Shown here one piece after another: positions 9,951-17,443 of a stretch of 64,000 bases of DNA. The notes beneath the pieces were generated by a model that saw only the letters and a program-made list of their open reading frames with translations, was not told where the DNA came from and made no database searches. The DNA lies in contig JADJWY010000008.1 of the NCBI GenBank assembly GCA_016716085.1, forward strand, positions 1 to 64,000. The letters are read 5' to 3'. Position 1 is the stretch's first letter, and each line of letters starts with the position of its first letter. The stretch comes from Hahellaceae bacterium. Its GTDB lineage: Bacteria > Pseudomonadota > Gammaproteobacteria > Pseudomonadales > Oleiphilaceae. The translations under genes were made by a program, and so were the position numbers.

Positions 9951-10805
9951 GTGGAGTTGTCCGATCTTGAGGTCTTTCGCGCCGTTGTCGAATCCGGTGG
10001 CGTCATTAAGGCGGCGGAGCGGCTTCATCGTGTGCCCTCCAATATCACGGCGCGAATCCAGAAACTGGAGCAGAATCTAAAGGTCAGCCTGTTCCACCGT
10101 GACCGGAATCGTCTGCACCTTTCGATTGAAGGTGAGCGTCTGCTGGGTTATACCCACCAGTTGATGGCACTGGCAGATGAGGCCCGTCGTGCCGTTACCG
10201 GGCAGCAGCTCAGTGGTGAATTGCGGCTCGGGTCCATGGAAAGTACGGCAGCTGTTCGGCTTCCCCCCCTGTTGACTGATTTTTATCATAAATTTGATGC
10301 CATTTCACTGGTTCTTTCGACCGGTCCTACGGGGCTGTTGATTGATCAGGTTCTGGCGGGGGAGATTGATCTGGCATTCGTTGCAGATCCGGTCGAGGAC
10401 GAGCGCTTACAGCGTCGCCCGGTATTTTCAGAGACCTTGGTTATTGTCGGCCCCTCGGGGCTTGCGTTGAATGACGCATCAACCTTGCTTGCATTCAATG
10501 CCCAGTGTGCCTATCGCCAGCGAGCTGTGGCATGGCTTAAATCAGAGAAACGTCAGGCCCGTGTGATTGAAATTGCGTCCTACCACGCGCTGCTAAGTTG
10601 TGCGTTGGCGGGAATGGGCATCGGTATCGTACCCCGATCATTGCTGGCGGATTATCCTTATGCAGACCGACTGCAGAGTTTTGAGCTCCCTGCAGCCTTT
10701 CGTGAATCGGTCACGCACCTGATTTGGCGAAGTGACCGTGTCAACGGATTGGTGGACGCTTTTGTTGAGTTTATGTCATTCCCCCGGGCGATTACGAACC
10801 CGTAA
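9951..10805 (+). CDS. LysR-family transcriptional regulator
   Basis: An N-terminal winged helix-turn-helix (LEVFRAVVESGGVIKAAERL, then VPSNITARIQKLE) is followed by a LysR substrate-binding domain of about 200 residues. I chose the GTG at 9951 because AGGAGG lies at 9941-9946 and LysR proteins begin just before this helix; an ATG at 9897 would add 18 unusual residues. It is divergent from the EamA/tautomerase operon and most likely regulates it from the AT-rich 9827-9950 gap. The last 30 bases overlap the convergent lectin/lyase gene. Confidence 0.88.
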   Translation: MELSDLEVFRAVVESGGVIKAAERLHRVPSNITARIQKLEQNLKVSLFHRDRNRLHLSIEGERLLGYTHQLMALADEARRAVTGQQLSGELRLGSMESTAAVRLPPLLTDFYHKFDAISLVLSTGPTGLLIDQVLAGEIDLAFVADPVEDERLQRRPVFSETLVIVGPSGLALNDASTLLAFNAQCAYRQRAVAWLKSEKRQARVIEIASYHALLSCALAGMGIGIVPRSLLADYPYADRLQSFELPAAFRESVTHLIWRSDRVNGLVDAFVEFMSFPRAITNP

Positions 10806-11908
10806 GCCGGGATACACCGCAAAGTTATCAAAGCGAGAGTACACGGTGCGAGGTGGCGACCAGCTGCTGTCACTGCCACCAAAAAAGGTGTCGAACAGGA
10901 ACTGCGTGATCTGGGTGCTGCCACCACTGGCATTGCGTAACTGGGCGTTTTGATGCTCGGCGATTTTTCGTCCGTCCAGGTAAAGTTCGATCAGGCCATT
11001 GGCAACCCAGGGATCATTGACCTTCACGTGTAAAGAGACCGCCTGATAACGTCCAATTGCGAATTGGTCCGACGAATAGAAGTCATCCCCACAGCGGTTA
11101 GCGCGATTCTGGTGGTAGGAGTAGATCACCGGAGTGCCACTACGACGCCACATCACGCGGGCGCTCCAACCATCAGCCTGGTTTGCCATGCAGCCGGCAA
11201 TCACTTTGTCCGGGCCCAGTCCGGGGAGTTTTCCACCCTTAACGAAATCCCAACCGTTTTCAAACATCACATCATAATTGAGCGTGTACTCTTTTGCGGT
11301 CGGCAGGCTCTTGCGTGCGACGATGCGCGGGCTTCCCTCGCTGGAAGGCACATAGGTCACCCGGACACACCGACTGCCATTCACGCCGCAGCCACTTTTC
11401 ACTTCCGTGTAAGCGCGGTCGAGCCAACGTGATCCGGTAGAAATGCCCTCAAAATTTTCCTTCCAGACGGCTTGAGGTTGGGGCGGTGGCGTCGTGCCAC
11501 CGAGTAATTTGAACTTGAATTTTGATTGCTGCCGCTGTGACAGTCCCATTGCTGGATCAGCGCGCCGTTATTGTTGCTGCGCTCGGCAACGTCTACGCAT
11601 TTGCCACTGTGAACGGAACGAATCCGGTAAAAACCATTGCCCTGACTTTCCAGTTCAAAACGCTGATTTGCGCCACTGTCACAGCTCCACTGTTGTAGGC
11701 CTGTCCCGTTTTGGGTGGACCATTCGGTGACATCCAGACACTTGCCAGAGTGTTCTGCCGAGATTTCATAGGTGCCTACGGTGATGGCATGGCTGTTAGA
11801 GGTGAACGCCAGGCAGACAAGGCTGAATCCAAGGTTTAGCCCGGATCGGAGAAGACTAAAGCGGCGGGTGTTAAGGGGGGCTCGGAACATCATCATCGAA
11901 TCTCGCAT
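10776..11908 (-). pseudogene. Secreted polysaccharide lyase (PL14-like) with N-terminal ricin-type CBM13, broken by one frameshift
   Basis: Two overlapping minus-strand frames reconstruct one protein. The first part (from 11908) has a signal peptide ending SNSHA and ricin-B lectin repeats with GKCLDV and LQQW / IQQWDC motifs. The second part (to 10776) starts after a proline-rich linker (TTPPPQPQ) and carries a PL14-type lyase core (GGKLPGLGP, then WSARVMWRRSG). The frames would join if the TTTT at 11520-11523 (AAAA on the coding strand) had one more base, giving GSNQKFKFKLLGG. PL14 enzymes cleave alginate-type uronic polysaccharides; the lectin would tether the enzyme to substrate. The break is a real mutation or a homopolymer sequencing error. 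Confidence 0.75.
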
Positions 11909-12013
11909 TTGTTATGAGCGCGACTTTAGCGCGGGTGCTGCCAGATCCGTATCGTCGGAATGGATGATGTTGAGGGCAAAATGAAGAGGGATTGCTGAAT
12001 TTGTGACCAGGGT

Positions 12014-12041
12014 CTCCGTCCACCCGAACCGATGGACGGAG
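12014..12041 (-). terminator. Strong hairpin downstream of the TPR gene
   Basis: CTCCGTCCA at 12014-12022 pairs perfectly with TGGACGGAG at 12033-12041 across a 10-base loop, just beyond the stop of the leftward TPR gene. There is no T-run, so it may be a transcript-end stabiliser or a weak terminator. Confidence 0.5.
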
Positions 12042-12052
12042 CATCAGGAGGC

Positions 12053-12514
12053 TTAAACGCCGCCGTGCCGGTAGCGATCAATCATTGCCTGAAGATCGTC
12101 ATATTCGCTGCAGTGAAAGTAGCACACATCGTCGATCCGTTTGAGCATCCGGTCGGCATCGGCCAGACGACCCGTTTCGACATACAGTTCACCCAGATAC
12201 TCAAGGGCGCTGACATGCTCAGGGTCCAGGCTCAGGGCTTTACCATAGAAGTGCTCCGCTTCGTCATACTGTTTGAGCTTGCGATGGGAGTAGCCCAACA
12301 GACTGTAGGCATCTGCATTGTTGGGGTCCTTACTCACGGTTTTAGTAAGCACCTCAATCGAGGCGGCGTAGTTGCCCGCATCAATGTTCGTTTTGGCTTT
12401 GCGCATCCATTCGGCACTGGGGTTGTCATAGGACGACGGCGGGGCGGCTTCGGCCAGCGGCATCAGCAGTGTGGTGGTCAGTAGGGTGCTCAGGATGGCG
12501 TGGGAAAATTTCAT
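12053..12514 (-). CDS. Exported TPR protein
   Basis: The 153-residue protein has a Sec signal peptide (MKFSHAILSTLLTTTLLMP then AEA). About three tetratricopeptide units follow (NIDAGNYAASIEVLTKTV, DAYSLLGYSHRKLKQYDEA, SALEYLGELYVETGRLADA). A short C-terminal motif, CYFHCSEYDDL, carries two Cys residues. TPR repeats mediate protein contacts, so this is likely a small periplasmic scaffold. The partner is unknown and no obvious operon mate is present. Confidence 0.8.
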   Translation of the reverse strand: MKFSHAILSTLLTTTLLMPLAEAAPPSSYDNPSAEWMRKAKTNIDAGNYAASIEVLTKTVSKDPNNADAYSLLGYSHRKLKQYDEAEHFYGKALSLDPEHVSALEYLGELYVETGRLADADRMLKRIDDVCYFHCSEYDDLQAMIDRYRHGGV

Positions 12515-12600
12515 AGTCAGTTACTCCGGTTCGTTTTAGCGTTAGAGGTTGTGTGGGCTTGAAAGGCCGCTTCATGACCTTTACGTCGCCGCTTCAGCGA

Positions 12601-12651
12601 AAGTTGCAAACAAAAAATAAAAAACTTTTTTCAGATGACCCTGCAACTTTG
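12601..12651. other. Inverted repeat with A- and T-tracts upstream of the RTX-like genes
   Basis: AAAGTTGCA at 12601-12609 is repeated in inverse as TGCAACTTT at 12643-12651, enclosing an A-rich then T-rich core. It lies in the 228-base gap between the TPR gene and the first RTX-like gene. It could be a regulator site or a structural, bendable element. I saw no other clear element in this gap apart from the AGGGG ribosome-binding site just before 12743. Confidence 0.4.
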
Positions 12652-12742
12652 CTCAGGAGGGTGGCGTATTGGGAGTGACGGCCGTCGATGATCGGATGTA
12701 ACCCATCCACTAACAGCACACTCTCATGTATAGGGGAAAACC

Positions 12743-13639
12743 ATGAACACTCAAACCACGCTGCTTGCGGCGGCCATTCTATCCATCACGCAAGCCATGA
12801 CACCCGTCGCTGCTGAGACCCTTGTGGGTAACGACCTGAATAGCGCACAAAGTGCCGATCCAGCCATTGCCGCGTTATTTTCTGCCAACCGCGGTACCAA
12901 CGGCGGCGGTGATCAGAGTTTGCAGTTCGGCGATCAGTTGGAGTCTGGTGCAGAAGACGATGTCCTGATCGGAGGGCTGGGCACCGACATGCTGTTCGGC
13001 GGAGAAGGCGATGACGTCATCGTCGGCGGAACTGAAGACTTTAATCCCTTCAATCGTGATTTTGCGTTCGGTGAAGGGGGTAATGACGTCTTTATCTGGA
13101 CACCCGGCGATGGTAATGACTTCTTCGACGGAGGGGACGGTGAGGATGTTTTGATTCTCTCATTGGTCGGCGAAACACGTGATGCGGCGGGTAATGACTC
13201 AAGTTCACCCGTCTTTGCCGTCAGCCCGCCCAATCAACCCGGTAGCGGCGATTTTGACGGTATTTTTCTGGACCCGGACACCGGTCTACCCGTCGTAAAT
13301 CTGGTCAACAGCCCCGGTTTTTGTGAGGTGCTGGACGCGGCGACAAGCCCTGAGGTTGCACAGGGACTGAACGAGTTGAATATGGATCATTTGGTACGCT
13401 TTATTTTGCGTGGCCCCGCCAATGCCTTTGATACCGCACTGGCCGATGACCCGAATCTCGATCCCGCCACGCTCGATACCGGCCTGCGTATTGCTGTCCA
13501 CCTGCGTAATACCGAATTTGTTGTTTGCCAGTCACGCAGCGGCGAAGAAACCGAGGTGTTTGATCTGCGTGATGGCGCGGTGGTCAAAACCGGCGTGCAT
13601 GTGCTGCCGGAGCCTGCCTATTCACTGGTGACCCGCTAA
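12743..13639 (+). CDS. Exported RTX-like calcium-binding repeat protein (soluble paralogue)
   Basis: A signal peptide (ending TPVAAE) precedes a block of glycine- and aspartate-rich nonapeptide-like repeats (DVLIGGLGTDMLFGGEGDD, then FGEGGNDVFIWTPGDGND and FDGGDGEDVL), the signature of Ca2+-binding beta rolls. The C-terminal 150 residues form a conserved domain shared with the next gene (SPGFCEVLD, LVRFILRGPANAFD, EFVVC) with Cys pairs. Most RTX proteins leave by type I secretion using a C-terminal signal; this one carries an N-terminal Sec signal. A good AGGGG precedes the ATG. It is likely co-transcribed with the lipoprotein paralogue 45 bases downstream. Confidence 0.78.
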   Translation: MNTQTTLLAAAILSITQAMTPVAAETLVGNDLNSAQSADPAIAALFSANRGTNGGGDQSLQFGDQLESGAEDDVLIGGLGTDMLFGGEGDDVIVGGTEDFNPFNRDFAFGEGGNDVFIWTPGDGNDFFDGGDGEDVLILSLVGETRDAAGNDSSSPVFAVSPPNQPGSGDFDGIFLDPDTGLPVVNLVNSPGFCEVLDAATSPEVAQGLNELNMDHLVRFILRGPANAFDTALADDPNLDPATLDTGLRIAVHLRNTEFVVCQSRSGEETEVFDLRDGAVVKTGVHVLPEPAYSLVTR

Positions 13640-13684
13640 TTAGCCCAACTGACGAATTTTATAAACTTTTTGGAGATGACGACG

Positions 13685-14641
13685 ATGAAAAACTCACACT
13701 TGTTTGCACTCAATCTGGTGACCTGTGCCGTTCTGACCGCGTGCAGTGGCGGCAGTACTTCAACCGAAACTGACGCGCCGATACTGATCCCCGACACGAC
13801 TACACCCGCGGAAAAAGTCTTCACTATTTTGCAAGGTAAAGACCTCAATCGACTGGGCCATGCCTTGTTATCCGAGAATCCGGGTGGTCCCGGTGGTTCA
13901 CCCAATCAAAGTTTACGGGGGGCCGATGTCCTTCAAGCCGAAGCGGGTGTCGATAGCCTCCTGATTGGAGCGCTGGGCGCAGATGTTTTGGTGGGAAATT
14001 CCGGAGATGACATTCTGATTGGTGGCACAGAAGACTTTAATACCAGCGTCGATGGTGACGACCGTGGTGCCGATAATCGTGATCGCGCATTCGGTAATGC
14101 CGGTGAAGATACGTTCATCTGGACGCCAGGGGATGGCAGTGATTACTTCGATGGAGGGGAGGGAACGGATGTCCTGATTCTCGGCCTGCTTGGTGAAGAA
14201 CGGGATAACAATGGCCTGACGGACGGCGCCCCCTTCTTCAATGTCAGCCCACCGGGAACCCCTGGTAGCCAGGACTTCGACGGTATTTTCCTGAATGCGC
14301 AGAACCAGCCGCAGGTCAACGTGTCGGGTTCACCCGGATTCTGTAGCGTTGTGGATCGCAGCGACGAACCCGAGACACTGGAAGCGCTCAGGCTGGATGC
14401 TCTGGTGCGTTTTACCTTACGCGGGGTGGCCAACGCCTTTGATGCCGGAAGCCGGACAGATGACGACGGGCTTCGTGTTACCCTCAATACAGATGGTGTG
14501 GAGTTTGTGGTGTGTGCCAAACGTGAGGTTCTGGCAGACGGGGGGCTGGATAATATCGAAGTGCTTGATTTGACGACACAACCACCGAGTCTTGCACAGA
14601 TTTCGGATTTGCCAGAGTATGTGCAGCAGCTTTTGCAATAG
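13685..14641 (+). CDS. RTX-like calcium-binding repeat lipoprotein (membrane-anchored paralogue)
   Basis: This paralogue of the preceding protein starts with a lipoprotein signal (NLVTCAVLTACSGGS; lipobox LTAC), so it should be anchored to a membrane. It shares the RTX-like core (DVLVGNSGDDILIGGTEDF, later FGNAGEDTFIWTPGDG and YFDGGEGTDVLIL) and the C-terminal domain (SPGFCSVVD, LVRFTLRGVANAFD, EFVVCAKRE). The ATG at 13685 has GGAG nine bases upstream; in-frame starts at 13670 and 13676 are worse placed. The pair looks like a tandem duplication whose copies took different locations, one soluble and one lipid-anchored. Confidence 0.78.
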   Translation: MKNSHLFALNLVTCAVLTACSGGSTSTETDAPILIPDTTTPAEKVFTILQGKDLNRLGHALLSENPGGPGGSPNQSLRGADVLQAEAGVDSLLIGALGADVLVGNSGDDILIGGTEDFNTSVDGDDRGADNRDRAFGNAGEDTFIWTPGDGSDYFDGGEGTDVLILGLLGEERDNNGLTDGAPFFNVSPPGTPGSQDFDGIFLNAQNQPQVNVSGSPGFCSVVDRSDEPETLEALRLDALVRFTLRGVANAFDAGSRTDDDGLRVTLNTDGVEFVVCAKREVLADGGLDNIEVLDLTTQPPSLAQISDLPEYVQQLLQ

Positions 14642-14659
14642 TGTAAAGTGCCCGGGTAT

Positions 14660-14687
14660 GGGGCCTGTCAAAACGACTGCAGGCCCC
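14660..14687 (+). other. Hairpin between RTX lipoprotein and sigma-factor genes
   Basis: GGGGCCTG at 14660-14667 pairs perfectly with CAGGCCCC at 14680-14687 across 12 bases. No T-run follows. It could lower read-through from the RTX-like genes into the sigma gene, or protect mRNA ends. Confidence 0.45.
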
Positions 14688-14707
14688 AGCCAACGAAAGG
14701 ACTTTGA

Positions 14708-15277
14708 ATGGCTATGATTGAACAAGATAAAGCGGATGCAATCGAGCGATTGCTAGCCCGCGTCGCGCTCAAGGATCAGGGGGCGCTGGAAGCCCTCTAC
14801 CGCCTAACGGCGGGAAAAATGAACGGTATCGCACTGAAGATTGTCCATGATCGCGACCTTGCCAATGACATCCTGCAGGAGACCTATCTGCAGATCTGGC
14901 ATAAAGCAGGGGAGTATCGACGCGATCTTGGTGAACCCTTCACCTGGATGACCTCCCTGTTGCGGTACCGCACGCTGGATCGCCTGCGCAGTGAAAAGCG
15001 CGAGCAAAAGCGGCGTGACCACGAAGAGGTGAAAGCGCTGTTTCCAGAAACCGGCGGTCCCACACCGCTGGGTACGCTGTTGGAGGGGGATCTGCAAAAC
15101 CGGCTTGGCCTCTGCCTGAACCAGCTCGAACATGCCAATCGAAGCGCCATCCTGCTGGCGTATTACCATGGGCACAGTCGGGAGGATATTGCCGACCAAC
15201 TGGAACAGCCCATTAACACGATTAAATCCTGGTTACGTCGAGGACTCGCGAGGTTGTCACAATGTCTGGCGCAATGA
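14708..15277 (+). CDS. ECF-type RNA polymerase sigma factor
   Basis: The 189-residue protein has sigma region 2 (DRDLANDILQETYLQIWHKA, then FTWMTSLLRYRTLDRLRS) and region 4 with a helix-turn-helix (RSAILLAYYHGHSREDIADQ, then PINTIKSWLRRGLARL). Regions 1 and 3 are absent, as in ECF (SigK-like) factors. AAGGA precedes the ATG. Its stop overlaps the start of the anti-sigma gene, so the two are translationally coupled. The two RTX-like genes immediately upstream are natural candidates for its regulon. Confidence 0.92.
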   Translation: MAMIEQDKADAIERLLARVALKDQGALEALYRLTAGKMNGIALKIVHDRDLANDILQETYLQIWHKAGEYRRDLGEPFTWMTSLLRYRTLDRLRSEKREQKRRDHEEVKALFPETGGPTPLGTLLEGDLQNRLGLCLNQLEHANRSAILLAYYHGHSREDIADQLEQPINTIKSWLRRGLARLSQCLAQ

Positions 15278-15990
15278 GATATCGAAATCCGGAACTCCAG
15301 GAACAACTGGCCTCAGAATATGTGCTCGGAACCCTGCGCGGACTTGCCCGAAAACGCTTTGAGCGGCTGCTGCGTGAGGATCGCGAGCTGTTGATGCGGG
15401 TACGCGCCTGGGAGGACAAAATGCAACCCTTGCACGAACTGACGGCGGAAGTCGAACCCGATCGCAAGGTCTGGAAAGACATTCAACTCGCGTTGCAGGG
15501 CAAGCCTGATCCCCTGCTGAAACGTCTGAACCTCTACCGCTGGCTGTCCTTCGGTGGCCTGGCTTGTACGCTGGTGTTGACCGTGCTGCTCTGGTCACCC
15601 TGGCAGGTGCCGGTGGAAAGTGGACGAATCAATTATGTGGCGGTGATGCAAGATGAGGGCGGCATTCCCAATATGGTGGCAACGCTGACCCAGGCTGGAC
15701 GAACGCTACGGATGGATCTATTGCGCAAACCGACGGTTGTCGAAGGTGAGCAGTTGCAGCTGTGGGCGCAATCCCGCGAGGATGGCAAAATCCGTCATCT
15801 GGGCACGATAGCCGTGCAGAAAGAGCTGTCGCTGGCGCTTACCAAAGAGGAGTGGGGCCTGATCAGTTCTGCGGATTATCTGCTGGTCTCCATCGAGCCA
15901 TCTGGTTTGGCACCTGAACAACCCGGTCTTCGCATTGTCTCTAAAGGGTTGTGCGTGAAAGTGGAAGGTTGGGCGAGTCAGGCAGGCTAA
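15262..15990 (+). CDS. Anti-sigma factor (RskA/anti-sigma-K-like membrane protein)
   Basis: The 242-residue protein starts with a short helical region that should bind the sigma factor (ELQEQLASEYVLGTLRG). One membrane helix follows near residues 94-113 (WLSFGGLACTLVLTVLLW), then a periplasmic RskA-like domain (VVEGEQLQLWAQ, then HLGTIAV). Such proteins hold the ECF sigma at the membrane until an envelope signal triggers release by proteolysis. The start may be ATG 15262 or ATG 15274; the latter gives an ATGA overlap with the sigma stop codon. Confidence 0.9.
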   Translation: MSGAMRYRNPELQEQLASEYVLGTLRGLARKRFERLLREDRELLMRVRAWEDKMQPLHELTAEVEPDRKVWKDIQLALQGKPDPLLKRLNLYRWLSFGGLACTLVLTVLLWSPWQVPVESGRINYVAVMQDEGGIPNMVATLTQAGRTLRMDLLRKPTVVEGEQLQLWAQSREDGKIRHLGTIAVQKELSLALTKEEWGLISSADYLLVSIEPSGLAPEQPGLRIVSKGLCVKVEGWASQAG

Positions 15991-16049
15991 CTCGGGCGGA
16001 TGTTTCCATGAATACGCGGGCTTTTTGCCCGCGTAGCAGACCTGCCTGA
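15978..16049. terminator. Nested double hairpin between convergent anti-sigma and metY-like genes
   Basis: An outer stem pairs TCAGGCAGG (15978-15986) with CCTGCCTGA (16041-16049). An inner stem pairs TACGCGGGC (16013-16021) with GCCCGCGTA (16027-16035) across a TTTTT loop. It lies between convergent genes, where a two-way transcription block is expected, but no T-run follows on either strand, so function is inferred. Confidence 0.45.
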
Positions 16050-16057
16050 AAAGGTGC

Positions 16058-17332
16058 TTAGTTGGCCGCTTTAAGGGCCTGTTCCAGGTCCGCAAGAATG
16101 TCGTCGATATGCTCGATCCCCACCGAAAGCCGTATCATCTCTGGTGTGACGCCGGCTTTTTTCTGCTCTTCTTCAGTTAATTGTCGGTGGGTAGTCGATG
16201 CCGGGTGACAGGCCAGTGATTTGGCATCGCCAATATTCACCAATCGCTTGAATAGTTTCAGCGCATCGTAAAAGCGGGTGCCCGCGTCGAATCCACCTTT
16301 GATTCCAAACGTGAGGATCGAAGCCGGCGTGCCTTTCATGTATTTTTGGGCCAGCGCGTGATTTGCATGGGTTTCAAGTCCTGCATAGCTGACCCATTCC
16401 ACTTGCGGGTGTAGGCCCAGGAATTGAGCGACTTTCATTGCATTTGCACAGTGCCGTTCCATCCTCAGCGCCAGCGTCTCGATACCCTGTAAAATCAGGA
16501 AGGCATTCATGGGTGACAAGGCTGCCCCCGTGTTTCTCAACGGTACCGTGCGTGCCCGCGCGATGAACGCAGCCGGTCCCATCGCCTCGGTATAGACAAC
16601 ACCGTGATAGGCGGGTTCTGGCTGGTTTAACATGGGATAGCGGTCAGCATGCTCGGCCCATGGAAACTTGCCGGAGTCTACAATGACACCCCCTAGCGAG
16701 TTGCCGTGTCCACCCATGTATTTGGTCAATGAGTGCACGACAATGTCTGCGCCGAATTCGATGGGTTTACACAGTATCGGTGTCGCAACGGTATTGTCGA
16801 CAATCAGTGGCACCCCTTTGGCGTGGGCCATATTCGCCATGGCTTCAAGATCAATGATGTTACCCGCCGGATTGCCAATGCTCTCGCAAAAGACTGCCGA
16901 AGTTTTTTCGTCAATTAACTCAGCCAGCGATTCGGGCTTGTCGTCTTTGGCGAAGCGAACCTCAATCCCCTGACTGGGCAGCATGTGTCGAAACAGGGTG
17001 TAGGTGCCACCGTACAATTGCGGGACCGTGACGATGTTATTACCTGCGGTCGCCAGCGTTTGGATCGCGTAGGTGATCGCTGCGCTACCTGCACTTACGG
17101 CCAGCGCCGCGATACCCCTTTCCAGTTGCGCAACCCGCTTTTCCAATACATCGTTGGTCGGATTCATGATTCGGGGATAGATATTACCGGGCACCGCAAG
17201 GTTGAACAGGTCGGCGCCATGCTGCGCATTGTCGAACTCGTAAGCCACCGTCTGGTAGATGGGTACTGTCACTGATTTAGTGGTGGGGTCTGTCGTGTAA
17301 CCGTAATGAATGGCAAGGGTGTCGTCTTTCAT
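16058..17332 (-). CDS. metY: O-acetylhomoserine sulfhydrylase / Cys-Met metabolism PLP enzyme (MetY-like)
   Basis: The product of about 424 residues has the full Cys/Met PLP-dependent fold: MKDDTLAIHYGY start, YPRIMNPT, SAGSAAITYA, YGGTY, the IVDNTVATP region, and the PLP lysine in HSLTKYMGGHG. The long form with the N-terminal ETLAIHxGY-like motif is typical of O-acetylhomoserine (thiol)-lyase, which makes homocysteine from O-acetylhomoserine and sulfide in methionine synthesis. Cystathionine gamma-synthase or gamma-lyase is the alternative. AGGA lies eight bases before the ATG at 17332; starting at 17386 would add 18 atypical residues. Confidence 0.88.
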   Translation of the reverse strand: MKDDTLAIHYGYTTDPTTKSVTVPIYQTVAYEFDNAQHGADLFNLAVPGNIYPRIMNPTNDVLEKRVAQLERGIAALAVSAGSAAITYAIQTLATAGNNIVTVPQLYGGTYTLFRHMLPSQGIEVRFAKDDKPESLAELIDEKTSAVFCESIGNPAGNIIDLEAMANMAHAKGVPLIVDNTVATPILCKPIEFGADIVVHSLTKYMGGHGNSLGGVIVDSGKFPWAEHADRYPMLNQPEPAYHGVVYTEAMGPAAFIARARTVPLRNTGAALSPMNAFLILQGIETLALRMERHCANAMKVAQFLGLHPQVEWVSYAGLETHANHALAQKYMKGTPASILTFGIKGGFDAGTRFYDALKLFKRLVNIGDAKSLACHPASTTHRQLTEEEQKKAGVTPEMIRLSVGIEHIDDILADLEQALKAAN

Positions 17333-17394
17333 GTTCGTAGTGTCCTTTATTTTTTGTTGGAAGAAGACCGATAACCGAAGGGGCACTATAGCAG

Positions 17395-17436
17395 CAAAAT
17401 AAGAGGCTGCCTCCCTGTGAATCGGAATGGCAGCCT
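17395..17436 (-). terminator. Rho-independent terminator of the subtilase gene
   Basis: On the minus strand, just past the subtilase stop, AGGCTGCC pairs with GGCAGCCT (plus-strand positions 17429-17436 and 17404-17411), with extra pairing inside the loop, followed by CTTATTTTG. It separates the protease from the MetY-like gene downstream. Confidence 0.65.
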
Positions 17437-17443
17437 ATTGAGG

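Noticed and set aside
17333..17394. SAM-responsive riboswitch before the MetY-like gene
   Set aside because: The leader is only about 60 bases between the subtilase terminator and the start, and no SAM-aptamer pattern was visible.
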